Positions 1 to 12,904 of a stretch of DNA of 64,000 nt are shown piece after piece. The position numbers and the translations under genes were made by a program. Within the stretch, counting starts at the first letter, position 1. Every line of letters starts with the position of its first letter. The notes beneath the pieces are model-generated. The model was not told the DNA's origin. It made no database searches and worked only from the letters and a program-made list of their open reading frames with translations. Source of the stretch: Promerops cafer. Taxonomy: Eukaryota > Chordata > Aves > Passeriformes > Nectariniidae. Where the stretch lies: contig VZSE01013216.1 in assembly GCA_013398275.1 (NCBI GenBank), positions 3,000,337 through 3,064,336 of the forward strand. Reading direction: 5' to 3'.

Positions 1-2630
1 CACATTGAAGTAGCTCTTGCAGCTGAGGAAGATGCTTCTGTGCATTATAGGCCACATTTAAATGCTTATAGTAGAACAAAGCTTTGTGTTTTGGAATCTG
101 TTGGAGATATTCCTTGTGGAGAGGAACCTTCTGTTACCCTGGGATTGTACTATTTACATAGGTAGTGCCTAGTATAATGACAAAAAATATATTAGTTTTT
201 GTTAGAAAACATCTTGCTTGTCTTTTGTCTTTATATTATTAGGAAGGCATATGTCTCTGTTAGGGAAACAAAGTTATTATTAAATGCTTCTTTTGTTGTT
301 GATGGAAATTTCACATTCAGTAGTGATGTGTCAAGTATGAATGTAAAAGATCTGCTATTCTGCAATAGCTATCCATGATATATGCCAGTGACAGTGAGGC
401 CAAATTAATCTGCTGCATGCTGGTCAATATTTACAATTGTTTAGAGAGTTTCAGTGATGGACATTTATATAAATAGTCGTTCATTGTCCCTTAAGTGGAT
501 GTCACCTCCTGAGAGACATAATCTCCCAGGGGAAAAAGGCAATCATGGCAAACCTATCATCAGTCTACAGGCTGAGGGACATTCATTTTCTTTTTGTTTC
601 ACTGTGGATACCTATTTTGTGTTTCTGACACTGATTTTTTCTTTTTCATTTTTCTTAATGTTCAATTGCTATTGTCTAATTTGCGCTGTTTTTTAGCAGA
701 GTGTGGTTTTTTTTTTTTAGCAGAGTGTAGTCGCATTTCACACATCAGGTCCTTCATACAAAGCAGAAAAGGACAGACACATGTATATACATTTTTTGTG
801 TGCACAGTTGCTCTTGGAAATTAATAATTCTCTTTTTTTCCCGTGAAATGCAAACTCCAATTTTAAAATCAGGACTACACAGTTTAAATGGTAAGATACT
901 AAACATTCCTATGAAATTCACGAACTTGCATGGACTTGTAAACTGCAGTTGTGAATTATCCTATTCAGAAATGGTAGGAAAGAGCTGAAATGTTCAGTTT
1001 ATCCTTAGTAGCTTCTCTGTCTTCTCAGGTCTTCTGCGAAACTCTTCTATAGTGCTGACAAGAGCCATCTGTGCTCTTTCTCTTCTTTAACCCAGGCATC
1101 TGTAAATCACCAGGATGCTCAGTGTTGAAACGTGCTTACATAGCACAGCAATAGGTGATACATTTTTGTATATGAGCATTTATTTAAGAAAGAACAATGT
1201 TTGGTTAACAGTGTCTTACTGTGCACTTCAGGAAATTTATCTTTACTCTGCTTTGCTAGGTTTCTGATAGGTTTAACCCTATGCTGGTCAACTAATGTGC
1301 TTCATGTAAAATAAGTAGTAGCTTCACATTTCCTAAATGTTTCTTTGAAAACATACTGAAATAAATCTCTTTGCTCCTCAATACTTTTGTGAGACCAAAA
1401 CAAGTTTTGCTTCTGGCTCTCCTAGTCTTTCATTTTAAAAAATAGTTGTGCTGAAACTTCTCAAAAAAGCTTCCATCTACACAAGTGAATTTTATTCAGA
1501 AGAGTAGAGTTGGTTCTCCTTCAGGAAGGACAAATTTCTTCTGTCTGAAACAAACACATAAGCAAACCAAAACAAGGAAAAGGTCTATTTTGGCTGTCCT
1601 TACTAATTAAAGAATGAAAAGGCAAAAGATGGGCAGGGGAAGGGAGATCACAGTTTGATTTTCTGTTTGGCTTCAGTTTCTGTTTTTCTGGCTCAATGTT
1701 AGGAAATCCTCTTCCTGTGCCCCTAATGTCATGAAAGAGCAAGGGGAGAACTCTTGAGGTCACAGATAACTATGTAAATAGTATTAACTTCAACCAGCAA
1801 TGAGCAAGCAATTTACAATGCTCAGGAGAGAGACTGACCTGTTAGCCCAAAAAAGCAGAGAGAGGGAAGAACTTTTATGGCTGTTTGAAAAAAATTTCCT
1901 GTAACTGTCCTTTTTCTTCTGTATTGGAAGTGGTTCAAACTTTAGGACAATGAATTGCCTCCTGACAAGCTTGCCTGTCAGTCTGTAATGCCAGTAACAT
2001 CCAGCCCTAAGGCAGCTCATCCTCAGCCTTGTGTACTTGCCATTCTGGGCTGCCGGCCCTCCTTGCCAGCTTGGGGGCTCAGTATGTGGGCAAGGCTCTC
2101 AGGAAGCAGGACGTGGTTCTTATTTGTGTCTGTTTGACTTGCCACATAACATGTTATGGATATGTGGGTCACTCCTTTCACTTTAGCTTGTTCTTTTCCC
2201 TCGACTTCTAGAACTTTAAGATGCCTGAGGATTTCACAACTACATTGGATGAGGGAAAAATACTCTTCTGTGGATGAAAGATCTATGTCAAAGGTGGGTG
2301 TTCTGTGTGGCAGAGAGGCACAGTTTCTGTACCTTGTCATGCTTGGGTTTCTTTTGCAGTTTTACTTACATTTAGTAACTGGAGAGTCCTTAAAAAAAAA
2401 AAGGCAGGGTTAGTGGTTGTTTCTTTTTGTATACACGTCTCTGTGTGTGTAATTAGTTTTGTTTAAAGCTAGTCAGGAAATTATTATTAAACAAAATTTA
2501 AACCAAAGTAAAACATGTTTATGACTTGATTATATACAGAAGCCTCTGGAGCATAGCAGAAAGTGGCAGAATAAATAGACAAGAATGAGACTGGATTGAT
2601 AAATAGGAGTATTTGAAATAATGGTAGTTT
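1..2630. other. Noncoding DNA, no gene recognised
   Basis: AT-rich, CpG-poor sequence with frequent stops in all frames. The open frames present are short and show no domain, signal peptide or family resemblance. It contains a small tandem duplication near 691-728 and a short A-run near 2392-2402. It could be intron or intergenic. Confidence 0.75.
691..728. repeat. Two-copy 24-base tandem duplication
   Basis: The 14-base string TTTTAGCAGAGTGT occurs at 691-704 and again at 715-728, a period of 24, with a T-run between the copies. This looks like a replication-slippage duplication. No function is implied. Confidence 0.8.
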
Positions 2631-2635
2631 ACAAT

Positions 2636-3730
2636 TGTATTTGGTTTGTGTGGCCAGGTTTTGATGGCTGGGGAATACAGGGATGGCTTCTGTGAGAAGC
2701 TACTAGAAGCTTCCCCCTTGTCCAACAGAACCAACTCCAGCTGGCTCCAGGATGGACCTGCCGCTGGCCGTGGCCGCAGCAGTCAGGAATGATAGTAACT
2801 CCTCTGTGATAACGTTTTTAAGAAGGAAAAAAAAGTTACTGCACAGATGTAATTGAGGGCAGAGTGAGAATATGTGAGAGGAACAGCTCTGCAGACACCA
2901 GGGTCAGTGGAGGAGGAGGGACAGGAGGTGCTCCAGGTGTCAGAGATGAGATTCCCCTGCAGCCTGTGATGCACACTGTGGTGAAGCAGCTGTGCCCTGC
3001 ATCCCATGGAGATCCACGGAGATGCAGAGATCCACCTGCAGCCCCTGGAAGAGCCCCATGCCAGAGAAGGTGGATGCCCAAGAAAGAGCTGTGAACCTGT
3101 GGGAAAACCCATGCTGGAGCAGGCTCCTCACAGGGACCTGCAGACCCATGGAGAGAGGAGCCCACCCTGGAGCTGGTTTCTTGGTAGAATTTGTGACCTT
3201 GTGGGGGACCAATGCTGGGGCAGGCTGTTCTTGAAGGCCTGCACCCCATGGAATAGGGACCCTCAATGCTGCAGTTTTTGGAGAACTGTTGCCTATGGGA
3301 TGGACTCACATCAGAGAAGTTCATAGAGGACTGTCTCCCGTGGAAGGGACCCCATGCTGGAGCAGGGGAAGGACTCCTCTCCCTGAGCAGTGGCAGAAAC
3401 AATGTGTGATGAACTGACCGTAACATGGATTCCCTGTCTCCCTGTGCTGCTGGAAGGGAGGAGGTAGAGCTTGGGAAGGAGAGAGGGCTGAGGGATGGTG
3501 GTTTTAAGATTTATTTTACAACTCACTATCCTGCTCTGATTTTGTTAGTAATAAATTCCCCAATTCAAGTCTGTTTTTTCTGTGATGGCATTTGGTGAGT
3601 GAGCTCTCTCCAGACCTCATCTCAACCCATGAACCCTTCATTATATTTTCTCTCCCCTATCCAGTTGCAGAGGGGAGTGATAGAATGGCATTGGTGGGTG
3701 CCTGGCTCCAGCTGGGGTCAACCTACTACA
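2636..3730 (-). mobile_element. Solo LTR of an avian endogenous retrovirus
   Basis: This is a 1095-base element that, read on the minus strand, begins TGTAGTAGGTTGACC and ends in a CCACACAAACC-type tail closing with ACA. The order of its parts matches long LTRs I know from bird genomes: the GGTTGACC start with an adjacent GCACCCACC box, a middle of repeated 'CCATGCTGGAGCAGG'-type units, and the GTTATCACAGAGG stretch near the 3' side. The flanking five bases are ACAAT (2631-2635) and ACACT (3731-3735), a likely 5-bp target-site duplication with one mismatch. No gag, pol or env sequence lies beside it, so recombination between the LTRs of a provirus is the likely origin. Family name is not assigned; a class with 5-6 base duplications fits. 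Open frames inside it on both strands are not genes. Confidence 0.86.
3057..3370. repeat. Degenerate 43-54 base tandem repeat inside the LTR
   Basis: Variants of a 'CATGCTGGAGCAGG' core start at 3057, 3110, 3163, 3211, 3265, 3309 and 3353, giving spacings of 53, 53, 48, 54, 44 and 44. Most units also carry a 'CCATGG' or 'CCGTGG' type box. The array belongs to the LTR rather than being an independent satellite. The units are well diverged from each other, so the array is old. Related bird LTRs that I know carry the same kind of array. Confidence 0.75.
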
Positions 3731-3735
3731 ACACT

Positions 3736-5403
3736 TAAGAACTGTGTTGTGCACATAGGACTAGGCTTTTCTGTGGTGCTCCCATGATATTTATGCTTGG
3801 CCATGTGAAGCTGTCAGCATCTTGGTATTGGGACTGCTAGTGCCTCTCAGCAACCTTTTAAGTGGACGATGCGCTATCCTGCATGACAGCTGAGGAACAG
3901 GAGAATGTAGTTTATTCAAAGTTACCCAGGAGGTCCTCAATTCCTGGGACAAAAGCACTGGACTTAATGTTCTGTTGCAGTGCTGGTGGATTGCTCTAGC
4001 TGCCAACTCTGGGGCAGCTGATATATAGCAAAATAGCTCTGTAGGTTTCCAGATTTTTGGAGAGTGAAATGTTACATTTAGAAGGACTCCTGCAGAGGAT
4101 GTCTGTTCAAGTTCATAGCAGCAGGTGGGTCTAGAGGAGGAATCAGTCTGCAATACACAGCCATAGGACTCTCTAGAGTCAAGTTAATAGCTTCAGTCCC
4201 TGAATGTCTATTTCCTGAATCCACTCGCAGCTCATCTGCAAGAACTCTTGTTACCACTGCTGCATGAGGGATTGTCCTGTTTGGTGCAGTAGTTATCATT
4301 ATCACTTTGCATCTGTATACAAAAAGTCTGTGGGTCTTGTTTCAGAAATCCCTCTTGTACAGCAGGTAAAATGTAACCATTTTTAGAACAGTTACTGTTG
4401 AAAAAAAATAATACTAAAATGTTTTGGAAACTGGATTAATAACTTATCTTTTTCTCTTTATGTTTTTTTGAACTCCCTATTAACACTACGAAATTCACAT
4501 TGCAACATGTTGATGCATGAATCATCCTAGGATGTATCCTCTATTGGGTTGTGGCCCTAGGTGAGACAGAGAGGTGTCTCATAAATGGCTTTTATCAATA
4601 AATTAAATTAACTCGAAGGCAATATTCCTACCCTTCACCAATGGATTGGGTTTTTTGTTTGTGTTGTTGCTGTTGTTTTTGTTGTTGTTTGTTCTATTTG
4701 CCCTCCATCTTTCATACTAAAGGAGATGCCAATGACATAGTTTTGGGCAATATTCTGTTTCTGGTACTGCTTGAATGTCGATAATATTTCTCTGCAATTC
4801 AGCCTCAGGGATTGTCATATCCCCCACCCAGTGGCTTGCAAGGAATGCATTGGATAATGACAATCTGCAGTGCACTGTGCTCGGAGAGCTAATGAGGTGC
4901 TTTGTTCTTGAGCATCAGTAGATATTTCATCTACACCTTTCAGGTACAGGAGTTTTAACTGACATTGTATGCATTTAAAAAGAAGTGAATTTCTGATGCA
5001 AGTGTAGGTACTACTCTGACCATAATGATTTCATTGTGTTCTCCAAACTCAGCATCAGGCTGTCCTCAGGGGAAATGGACATTTTGAATGTAGGGTAGGG
5101 AATTACCAAAGGAGATTGAGGATACCCTTCTGAAAGGGGGTCATAAAGATGCTGTGACTTGTTAGAAGGAAAAGGGGTATGATAGATGCTCAGACATGTC
5201 TTTATAAGCCTTTCCTTGACACTAAGTACCTCTACTGAATGCTAAGGCTGCATTTCTACATCATGAATCTAATGATACAGTAAATGTGCAGGAAATAAAA
5301 TTTCAGTCATGTCCTTTTCTGCTTTTGCTACACATTTAAAAAAAAATGTAATGGAAATAGGGATACATAACCTTCATTTTTAAAAAGGGGGAAAAAAAGG
5401 AAG
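3736..5403. other. Noncoding DNA between LTR and CR1
   Basis: No gene is recognised. A GTT-rich simple tract lies at about 4647-4693. The block 4800-4940 is less repetitive and could be regulatory, but nothing in it is diagnostic. Confidence 0.7.
4647..4693. repeat. GTT-rich simple sequence
   Basis: Interrupted (GTT)n/(GTTT)n tract made almost entirely of G and T. It is a degenerate microsatellite. Confidence 0.75.
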
Positions 5404-6448
5404 ACAATGAGGACTACAGGATAGACAGCCTTTCCTCAGTGTCCAGTAAGATCATGGAGCAGATTCTCATGAAAACTGTTCTAAGGCACGTGGAAAATAA
5501 AGGGGTGATTGGTGACAGATGACATGGCTTCACTAAGGGCAAGTCATGCCTGCCAAATTTGGTGGCCTTCTACAGTGGGGTAAAAGTGTCATTGGATAAG
5601 AGAGATGAGACTGATGTCATTAATCTGAACTTGTGCAAAACATTTGACACTGTCCTGCAAGACATCCTTGTCTCTAAACTGCAGAACATCACTCTGTGGA
5701 TAAGAAATTGGCTGGATGATTGTGCTCAATGAATTGTGGTCAAGGCTCGATGTCCAAGTGGAGTCAGTGATGACTGGTGTTCCTTAGGGGCTAGTGTTGT
5801 GATTTAACATCTCCATTTGTGACAAGGACAGTGGGTTTGAGTGCACCCTCAGTAGGTCTGCTGATGACAGCAAGCTGTGTTGCAGTTGACACGCGGGAGA
5901 GAAGGAATGCCATCCAGAGAGACTTTGACAGGCTTGAGAGGTGGGACTGTGTGAACCTCATGAAATTCAACAAGGCCAAGTGTAAGGTCCTGCACCTGAG
6001 TCAGAGCAATCCCAAGCACAAACACAGGCTGGGAGAAGAATGGAATAAGAATAGCCTTAGGGAGAAGTACTTGGGTGTGTTGGTTGACAAGAAGCTCAAC
6101 ACGAGCTGGCAATGTGTGCTTGTAGCCCTGAAAGCCAACCATGTCCTGGGCTGCATGAGCAACAGGTCAAGGGAGGTGATTCTCTCACTCTGTTCTGCTC
6201 TTGTGAGACTCCACCTGGAGTACTCTGGGCAACTCTGAGGGCCCCAACATATGAAGGACATGGACCTGCTGGGGCAAGTCCAGAGGAAGGCCATGAAGAT
6301 GATCAGAGGACTGGAGCACCTCTGCTATGAAGACAGACTGAGAGAGTTGGGGTTGTTCAGCCTAAGGAAGAGAAGGCTCTGGGGACACCTTAGAGCACCG
6401 TCCAGTACCCAAAGAGGCTTACGAGAAAGCTGGAGAGGGACTTTTTGA
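5404..6448 (+). pseudogene. Broken CR1 ORF2 (reverse transcriptase, C-terminal part)
   Basis: ORF2 of CR1 encodes an endonuclease/reverse transcriptase that copies the element's RNA at the target site. Only the palm/thumb and C-terminal region survives. The longest in-frame piece, 5819-6238, contains 'IQRDFDRLERWDCVNLMKFN', 'CKVLHL', 'YLGVLVDKKLN' and 'SREVILSLCSALVRLHLEY', typical of the CR1 thumb. The next piece, 6251-6448, continues with 'MKDMDLLGQVQRKAMKMIRG' and 'RLRELGLFSLRKRRL' in another frame. The catalytic FADD box survives as SADD (TCT GCT GAT GAC, 5857-5868) in a frame that stops soon after. Several frameshifts and stops make it non-functional. Confidence 0.95.
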
Positions 6449-6727
6449 AGAGCATATAGTCACAGGACAAGGGGAAATGGCTTTAAACTGAAAGAGGGTA
6501 GGTTTAGAGGTAGGTATTAGGAATAAATTCTTTATGGTGAGGGTGGTGAGGCACTGGAAGTGTTTGCCCAGAGAAGTTGACTGCTCCATCCCTAGAAGTG
6601 TTCAAGGCTAGGTTGAATGGGGCTTTAAGCAACCTGGTCTTACAGGTGTCCCTGTACATGGCAAGTGGGGTTGGAACTCGATGATCTTCAAGTTCCCTTC
6701 CAACCCAAAAAATGTTTCATGATTGTG
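5404..6727 (+). mobile_element. CR1 LINE retrotransposon, 5'-truncated copy
   Basis: This stretch follows the 3' half of avian CR1 from reverse transcriptase through the 3' untranslated region. Recognisable steps include a 'GATCATGGAGCAGATTCT' segment near 5451, 'CATGGCTTCACTAAGGGCAA' near 5523, a 'GATGATCAGAGG' segment near 6297, and the tail 'CTTCCAACCCA' near 6695. It ends in a worn version of the CR1 3' octamer repeat, 'TTTCATGATTGTG'. There is no poly(A) tail, as is usual for CR1. The copy starts inside the reverse-transcriptase domain, so it is 5'-truncated, and it carries internal deletions, for example around 5685-5700. It cannot move on its own. Subfamily was not resolved. Confidence 0.97.
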
Positions 6728-9664
6728 CTGCTTGAAAGATTGATATTTTCAGACTACCACTCTGAGTGGGAATAAATGTGGAAAATACGAGTTTTGACTC
6801 CTAGGAAAATGCTGTCTCCTAATACTAGTGAAGTGGACATCAGCCTTGAACCTTGAACATTGATATTTGTGAAAAAGAATGCAGTTCTGAGTATTATGAA
6901 ATATACCAACTTGCTGAAGTTGTCTCTTCTGTTGTTTAGACTCTTACTGTGTGTTCATCATTGCTGTGTCTGATCATCCTGCAGTAGTTAATTAAGTGGT
7001 CCAGTTCATGTCTGCGACATACTCTTCTTGCAGGGAGAGACGTATATGTAGTGAAATATTTTATCTGAGATTTTTTTGTAACTGTGTGTAGATACAAGCT
7101 CACACGTGTTGTTATGCAATTGTACTGAGAGGTCAAGATTTAAGAAACAGTGGGGTTTTTATCTATCTCATCTTTATCTTTCTGTGCAGCTCAGCCTATT
7201 GGATAGTTTTGCCTTTGCCAGAATACAAAAACTGTCTGCAGAGTTCTTGAGCTCTGGAGCAAGGCTGGGTAGGTTATTTTTGACAATGCTTCACAACCTC
7301 AAGAAAAATCTCAACAGTGTAAAACTTTCTTTGCATGTCTGAGTCAAACTGCAGCTTTGCCTCCCTCCAGATTGATACAAATAACAGGGACTTATTTATT
7401 TGCACTGCTGTATGTCCTCATCACCCCTTCTCTGTGGGAGTCACGTGGTGGAAATAAAGGGTGCTGCCTGAAGTACAGGTGCTCTGAAAGAAGAGTTGTG
7501 GTTTTTGTGTTACAACCATGTAAAATGTTTCAGTGTTTCTTTTTAGCCCCTGCCCTGTCCCTTCCTCCTGTTCCTCTGTTGTGCTGCCATGGACTGCTGT
7601 CTCTTACCAGAAAGTAAATTAAATCCAGTGTTAATAACATGAGTAATACTACTGCTTGGATATAGGACAAGTAGGAGATAAGGGATGGAGAATAGGGGGC
7701 CTTCAGCCTTCTGGTAAATCTCTGCACTGAATCTGAGTTACAGAATTTGTTAGTTGCTTGGAAAATGTCTCCTGTGTATGTTTGCTGCCTGCCTTTATTA
7801 GCAAGATCTGCTTTTAGAAATCAGTGCTAGTGTGGTATTTCAAGGTGATCTAAAATCCACTTGTAGACTATGATTTTGCTCCAGCTATGTTACAGACACA
7901 TTAGTGCAGATTAAATAGAAGAAGATAAAAGGCAAGTTGATGCAATTGTATTTTCAGGACAATAGAAGTGAGAGTGATCAAAGGCAAGAACATGGCTAGG
8001 TTACTCTGCTGGAGTACTCCTCTGACTCTCTTCACTTGAGCTGCTTTTAGCAGTTTTCCAGGCTCTTTGTAGTAGGAATTGGAAGCATGCCCAAGGAAGG
8101 TATTGTGCCATTACACATTAATTTTTATTTACTACTTGACAGCCAAGAACCAAAGAGCAGACCTTGTACTTTAATATGTGGCTGTCTTACCACACACTTC
8201 TATAAAGTCCTCTCATCAGCAGGAGTTAGACTTCAGCTAGTCCTGAGGTCTGAGATATTAAATGCCTCTTTGGTACATGACAGATCTTTTGAAGCCTTTG
8301 AAGCTAGTAAAGCCAAAAGCACCATCAAACTTCCAAATTGTAGGGTGTGTATAATGGCCCATTAGATAAAATAGGAAAGTTAGGGAGTAACAGGGAAATG
8401 TCGGAGATCTACAACTGCTCCTTCTTGCACATATGCTGTTAGACTGCAGAACCTTGATTTTCTTCTCTGCCAAGGATGGGGTTATTACCTTCATCTGTAG
8501 AATGCTTTAAGGCTGACAGCTGAAGTGGACTGTGGAAATATTTGGATTATGACTATTTATCATGGTGTTACTATTATGGCTACCACTGCCATAATCTGAT
8601 GTAGATTCATTTATATAATGAAATAATTCTCTTGTCAGTAGAGATTTGAGTTGCAGCTTAAATCTGTTGAGACAATGTAGAAACTTTCTTGTGACTTGCT
8701 GTAGCACAAACTTGTTGCTGTCCTGGATTTTAGTGAGAATTGCTTAGTGAAGTGATGCACTCTAAATTTGAATAGCTGATCTGTTTGGTTTTTTTGAGAA
8801 GCACTGAAAGCTTGGATGTACACAGGTTTCAATATTTTTTTAACAGCTAAAGTGAGTCTACTTAATGATGTATACCTATAGTCAAGACCATAGACCATTC
8901 AGCAGGTATGGAAGAGACATTTGTAAATCACTTGAGGGATGAAGTGCCAAATATTACAACTCAAAAGAGAGGCTCAAGGCAAACCTTGGGGCTTAAAAGG
9001 AACTTGTTGTTTATTCAGAGATTTCCTTACAGAAACTGTGGAGGCCAGTAGTTTTTGCAAGAAGGAAAGGATTGATGGTCAAAGGTGAAATGACTCTGGG
9101 GAAAGGTGAACTGCTGCTTGATTTGTGGTAGCTACCCAGAGCACACTGAGTACCAAGGGCTGCTGGGGTATCATGCTTCTGGCATTAGCCATGGAAAAGG
9201 GTGGCTAGTCTGTTTTTGAGCCAGACATCTTGTTTTTTTTAAAAATGACCTACAATACTGTAATTTTGCTCTGTCCAGGGAGAAAGTTTGCTTCAGATTG
9301 TTTTGAATAAAGACTCTAATGCCCAGAGAGAGAAAAATCACCTCTCTTTTCAGCTGAGATGCAGTAGATTGGTTTTCTGACAGTTTGACATTTTAATTTT
9401 TTTTTTTTTTAAATGTTGGTTTTCATTATTATTCTGCCTAGCTATTTTGTATGGTGTTTGGAGATGTTAATGAATCATAGCAGCATTGTAGTTTCAGATG
9501 GGTTTGGTAAGGCATCCCGCATGTTAGTGCCCGTAAGCTGCCTGCTTGTGCCCCAGCCAGCCACAGGATTCCACCACTCTTGCACAGGAATAAATAGGTT
9601 TACCTTCCTCTGTCTTACATATCTGCTGAGTGGGTCAGTCTGACTTCTTTCTTTCCTTGGCTTG
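6728..9664. other. Noncoding DNA, no gene recognised
   Basis: AT-rich sequence with scattered short open frames on both strands, none with recognisable homology or convincing coding character. No clear repeat family was identified here. Confidence 0.7.
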
Positions 9665-9686
9665 CTTCCTTCCTTCCTTCCTTCCT
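9665..9686. repeat. (CTTC)n microsatellite
   Basis: An uninterrupted run of CTTC units, about five copies, inside a longer pyrimidine-rich stretch (9640-9700). It is likely length-polymorphic. Confidence 0.9.
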
Positions 9687-10467
9687 GCTTTCACTCTGCT
9701 GTGCCTTTAAAATGCACCAGAGACTGTATAATACCAGTTTTACAGAATAAAAGGAGAAGAGGTGAAATTACTTGACCATCTTCAGGAAATAAGTAAAGCA
9801 AGAGACAGAAAACAAATTTGTTAATTCCCACATAGAATCATCACAATACCCACTCTGACACCTTCTTTCTCAGACTTTTACCCTTTCTTTCCCATAGACA
9901 TTTGAACAAAATTTCAGGACTTTGTGCTTCCTTCTGCACTGCTTGATCTCAGTGTTTTCCTGCAGTAACCAGAGTGGTTTGAGACACCTAGATATTTTGA
10001 GCTTTAGCTGCCTTTTTTGCTTTGTTTAGGTACAATTTAAATACCAGCCAAACTGTGTCAGAATTGTTATTTACCATGACTACTTCCAACTACCTTCAGC
10101 AGCTTTCTTGCAGGCTAATAGAGGTGTGCTGGAGAGCAAAGTCTAGTAATGCAGTTTCCTTTTCAGGGTAGATTTCATTCCTGCTCTTAACCTCTTCACC
10201 TCCTCAATAGCTGTATCTGTGAAGCCATGATTCCAGTTTAAGATTAAAGCATTCAGAGGTTACTTCTGTTACACTGGATGATAATGAAGAGCTTTCATTG
10301 CATAGGTTACCAAAAGTGTATTTAGCAAATGTGCAAATATCCCTTTGCAAAAGAAGTTCAAAATGGACAGAAGTGATAGGGGAAAAGGAGTCTTCCATCT
10401 GTAGATTGGAAGGGACCAGGGATTGGTCAATGTCTTTGTGGAAGGATTACTTGAAGGTGGCAAATAG

Positions 10468-10470
<3 letters not shown>
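9687..10470. other. Noncoding DNA, no gene recognised
   Basis: No domain-bearing frame or assigned repeat. A few bases near 9834 and 10406 resemble CR1 tail words but the similarity does not continue. Confidence 0.65.

Positions 10471-10498
<28 letters not shown>
10471..10498. repeat. Poly(T) run of 28
   Basis: This is the longest homopolymer in the window. It could be the poly(A) tail of a minus-strand retrocopy, but no polyadenylation signal or mRNA-like body was recognised on the 10499-10900 side, so simple slippage is equally likely. The minus-strand frame crossing it encodes a lysine run and is not a gene. Confidence 0.95.
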
Positions 10499-11810
10499 CC
10501 TTAACAATGTTCAGAAAATAAACTGTATAAATTCCCTGAAAGTAGGAGTGGATTAGATTCACCAAATTCAGAACTTTGGTCTTTATGCACACTTGTTCCA
10601 CAGTTGTGTATATTTTGAATGTGAGTGCCTGGCATCCCTAACTCGAAGGAAATGCTACAACTAACAATCAGAGCATGCAGCAGTCAAGAAACTGACAGGC
10701 TGAAGTGCAGCTATCATAACCCCAGAGCCTGTCACTTTGAGCGGAAAATAGGCACCTAAGGCTAGAAATTGCCCGATCAACCTAGCATCTGTGCTGATGC
10801 ACACGTGTGTCTCTAAATGTTGTGGTGCAGCATTTTCTAGCCACTTTTTTGGCAATTTCTAACCATCTGAACTTGTGAAAGAATTTTTATATTTGGGTGT
10901 TGGCTACACAGTGGAGTGATACAGTTTGGGTTTGGATTTTTTAAAAATAATTTTTGGCTCAGTTAAACGCTGTCTTCTACTTCAGACTCTACTTGTATGA
11001 ATTAGTGTACCTTTTTAATGCATAAAAATGGCTTCATAGTTAAATGTTTTCCTTCCATGTAAATCTAATACTTTACTTGTCTCTTTTAGTGGTTGTTGTT
11101 CAGAGGGCAGAAGAAAAAGGGAAAAATGAAGTCTCCGTTTTATGTTTAGCTAGTTATCCAAAACACTTTGCTTTGTCTAAAAGCTTCATGCTTTTCACTA
11201 GCAAGATCCCTCAATCATAATTTGATCTTTGATTCTTTCCAAGAATTGCTTTACAGTTGACTCATGAATGTAATTTAAGAGATCTCTCCATCAATTTTAA
11301 CTGATATTCGTAATCTGGAAAAGAAAAATTGACAATTGAAGAGCTCTTTTACACTTCTACAGTATAAATGTGACATAACTCATTCTTTCAGTGTTCATGG
11401 TGTGAGTTTTTTGTTTGGTTTGGGTCTTTTTAATCCTTTGCTAAAGTCAAGTAGAAGCAGTATAAACAAGATTTCTAGGTAATGCAGTGAAGTTCAGTGT
11501 TTTACTGCAGTGATTGAGTGTTCTATCATGTCTGACTGTATCATGCACTGATTTCCTTTCATTCCCAGATGTGAATTCTTACCATACCCTTTGCCTCTTC
11601 CACCCACTCCAATTCTCTCAGCTAAAGTAAAGTTTCTACAATCAGCCATATTGTTTCATGATTGTTCTAAAGAAAAATCAGAGTCTCCCCTCTTACATGT
11701 TTGGGGCACCTCAAATAAATAGCAGGTCAAATTACTAATCTATTAGCTCTTTGTCTGCCGTGGTATGCACAGTTAGTCATGAAATATTCATGCAATTCAG
11801 AAGAAAGCTT

Positions 11811-11831
11811 GGGGGGGGGAGCATGGGGGGG
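11811..11831 (+). other. Paired G-runs, possible G-quadruplex
   Basis: G9 and G7 separated by AGCAT. Each run can supply two G-tracts, so an intramolecular quadruplex on the plus strand is possible. It is prone to sequencing error and slippage. Confidence 0.5.
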
Positions 11832-12837
11832 AAGGCAGCTCCTGAAATAAAACCACAGTATCGTAAGGTCAATCAGCTTGCTGCTTTTAGATTCAAGAGC
11901 AGGTCAAACCTTTCATCCTAGAAACTTTGCCCAAGAATTATTTACTTTCAGCTGTCGAGCTTGTTAAATGATTACCTAAGTCTATAGTGTGCTTTTTTTT
12001 CTTCACAGGAAGGCTTTTATAAATGACTTTTTTCCCTAAAGGATTACATTTTTACAGTACATGGTTCTCTATATATAAGCTTTTCACAGAAGTCCTAATC
12101 CGACTTCAAATTAAATCCATTGGTAACTCCTGTTGACTTCAGTCAGAACAGCAGAGTGCCTGTCTGTCTTCATGCATTTAAAGAAAGTCCATTCAGCAAC
12201 AGAAAGCACATTCAATGACACACAGTTATAAGATTACTGGGTTTAAAAGAATATGAAGTTGCATATGCACATAAATCCAAAACAACATGTACAGTAGTTG
12301 GACTTCCTACCCTGTCTTCTCACTTAGCCTTGGAGAGTGAGCAAATGCATAATAGAAGAGGAGATAATGTAAATTTTGAATAAAAAAGAAAAATAAAAAC
12401 CTGTGTTATATCTATGCAAAACCTATGCTAATATTATGTTCATTATGATATCACAGTACCTTCTTCTGTGTACTAGTGGCACTCTTTCTGTTCTTGTGCT
12501 TTCTTATCAGTGTGAAAAATTTGTAAGGGAAGGCTTCAGTCTGAGGGTGATTTTTCCTCTTTAAATACATGAATGTGTTAGGGAAGCTGAGAAGAATCCA
12601 GCTTGTAATCTGAAGCAAAAGGTGACAAGGCTGATTCTAAGACTGGTTGAAGGAAATTAATTCCACAGATTCAGGCTGATGCTTGTAGAAGCTCATGTCT
12701 TTTTCCATTATGCCAGATGAACAAAGCGTTGCCTGTCATTTTTATTTCAGCACCTCATTTATTTTGATTAATCTGGTTAAAAGTTTTGGAAACCTTGCAA
12801 ATTATCACCTGAGGCTCTGATTTTATACTTATTTGTT

Positions 12838-12904
12838 TCTATATTTATATAAATATATTTATAAGTATATTTAAATATATTTATTGATTTTATATTTATA
12901 TTAT
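12838..12904. repeat. AT-rich low-complexity tract
   Basis: Repeated 'TATATTTATA'-type words with almost no G or C. It is a degenerate AT microsatellite. Confidence 0.8.

Noticed and set aside
2783..3426. Several overlapping frames up to 196 codons on both strands
   Set aside because: They are by-products of the internal tandem repeat of the LTR at 2636-3730.
9834..9850. CR1-like tail word 'CATAGAATCATCACAAT'
   Set aside because: The sequence after it does not continue into CR1 3' UTR; probably chance.
10403..10420. CR1-like 'GATTGGAAGGGACC'
   Set aside because: Too short, and the flanks do not match CR1.
10471..10900. Possible minus-strand processed pseudogene ending in the T28 run
   Set aside because: No polyadenylation signal beside the run, no recognisable mRNA body and no target-site duplication.
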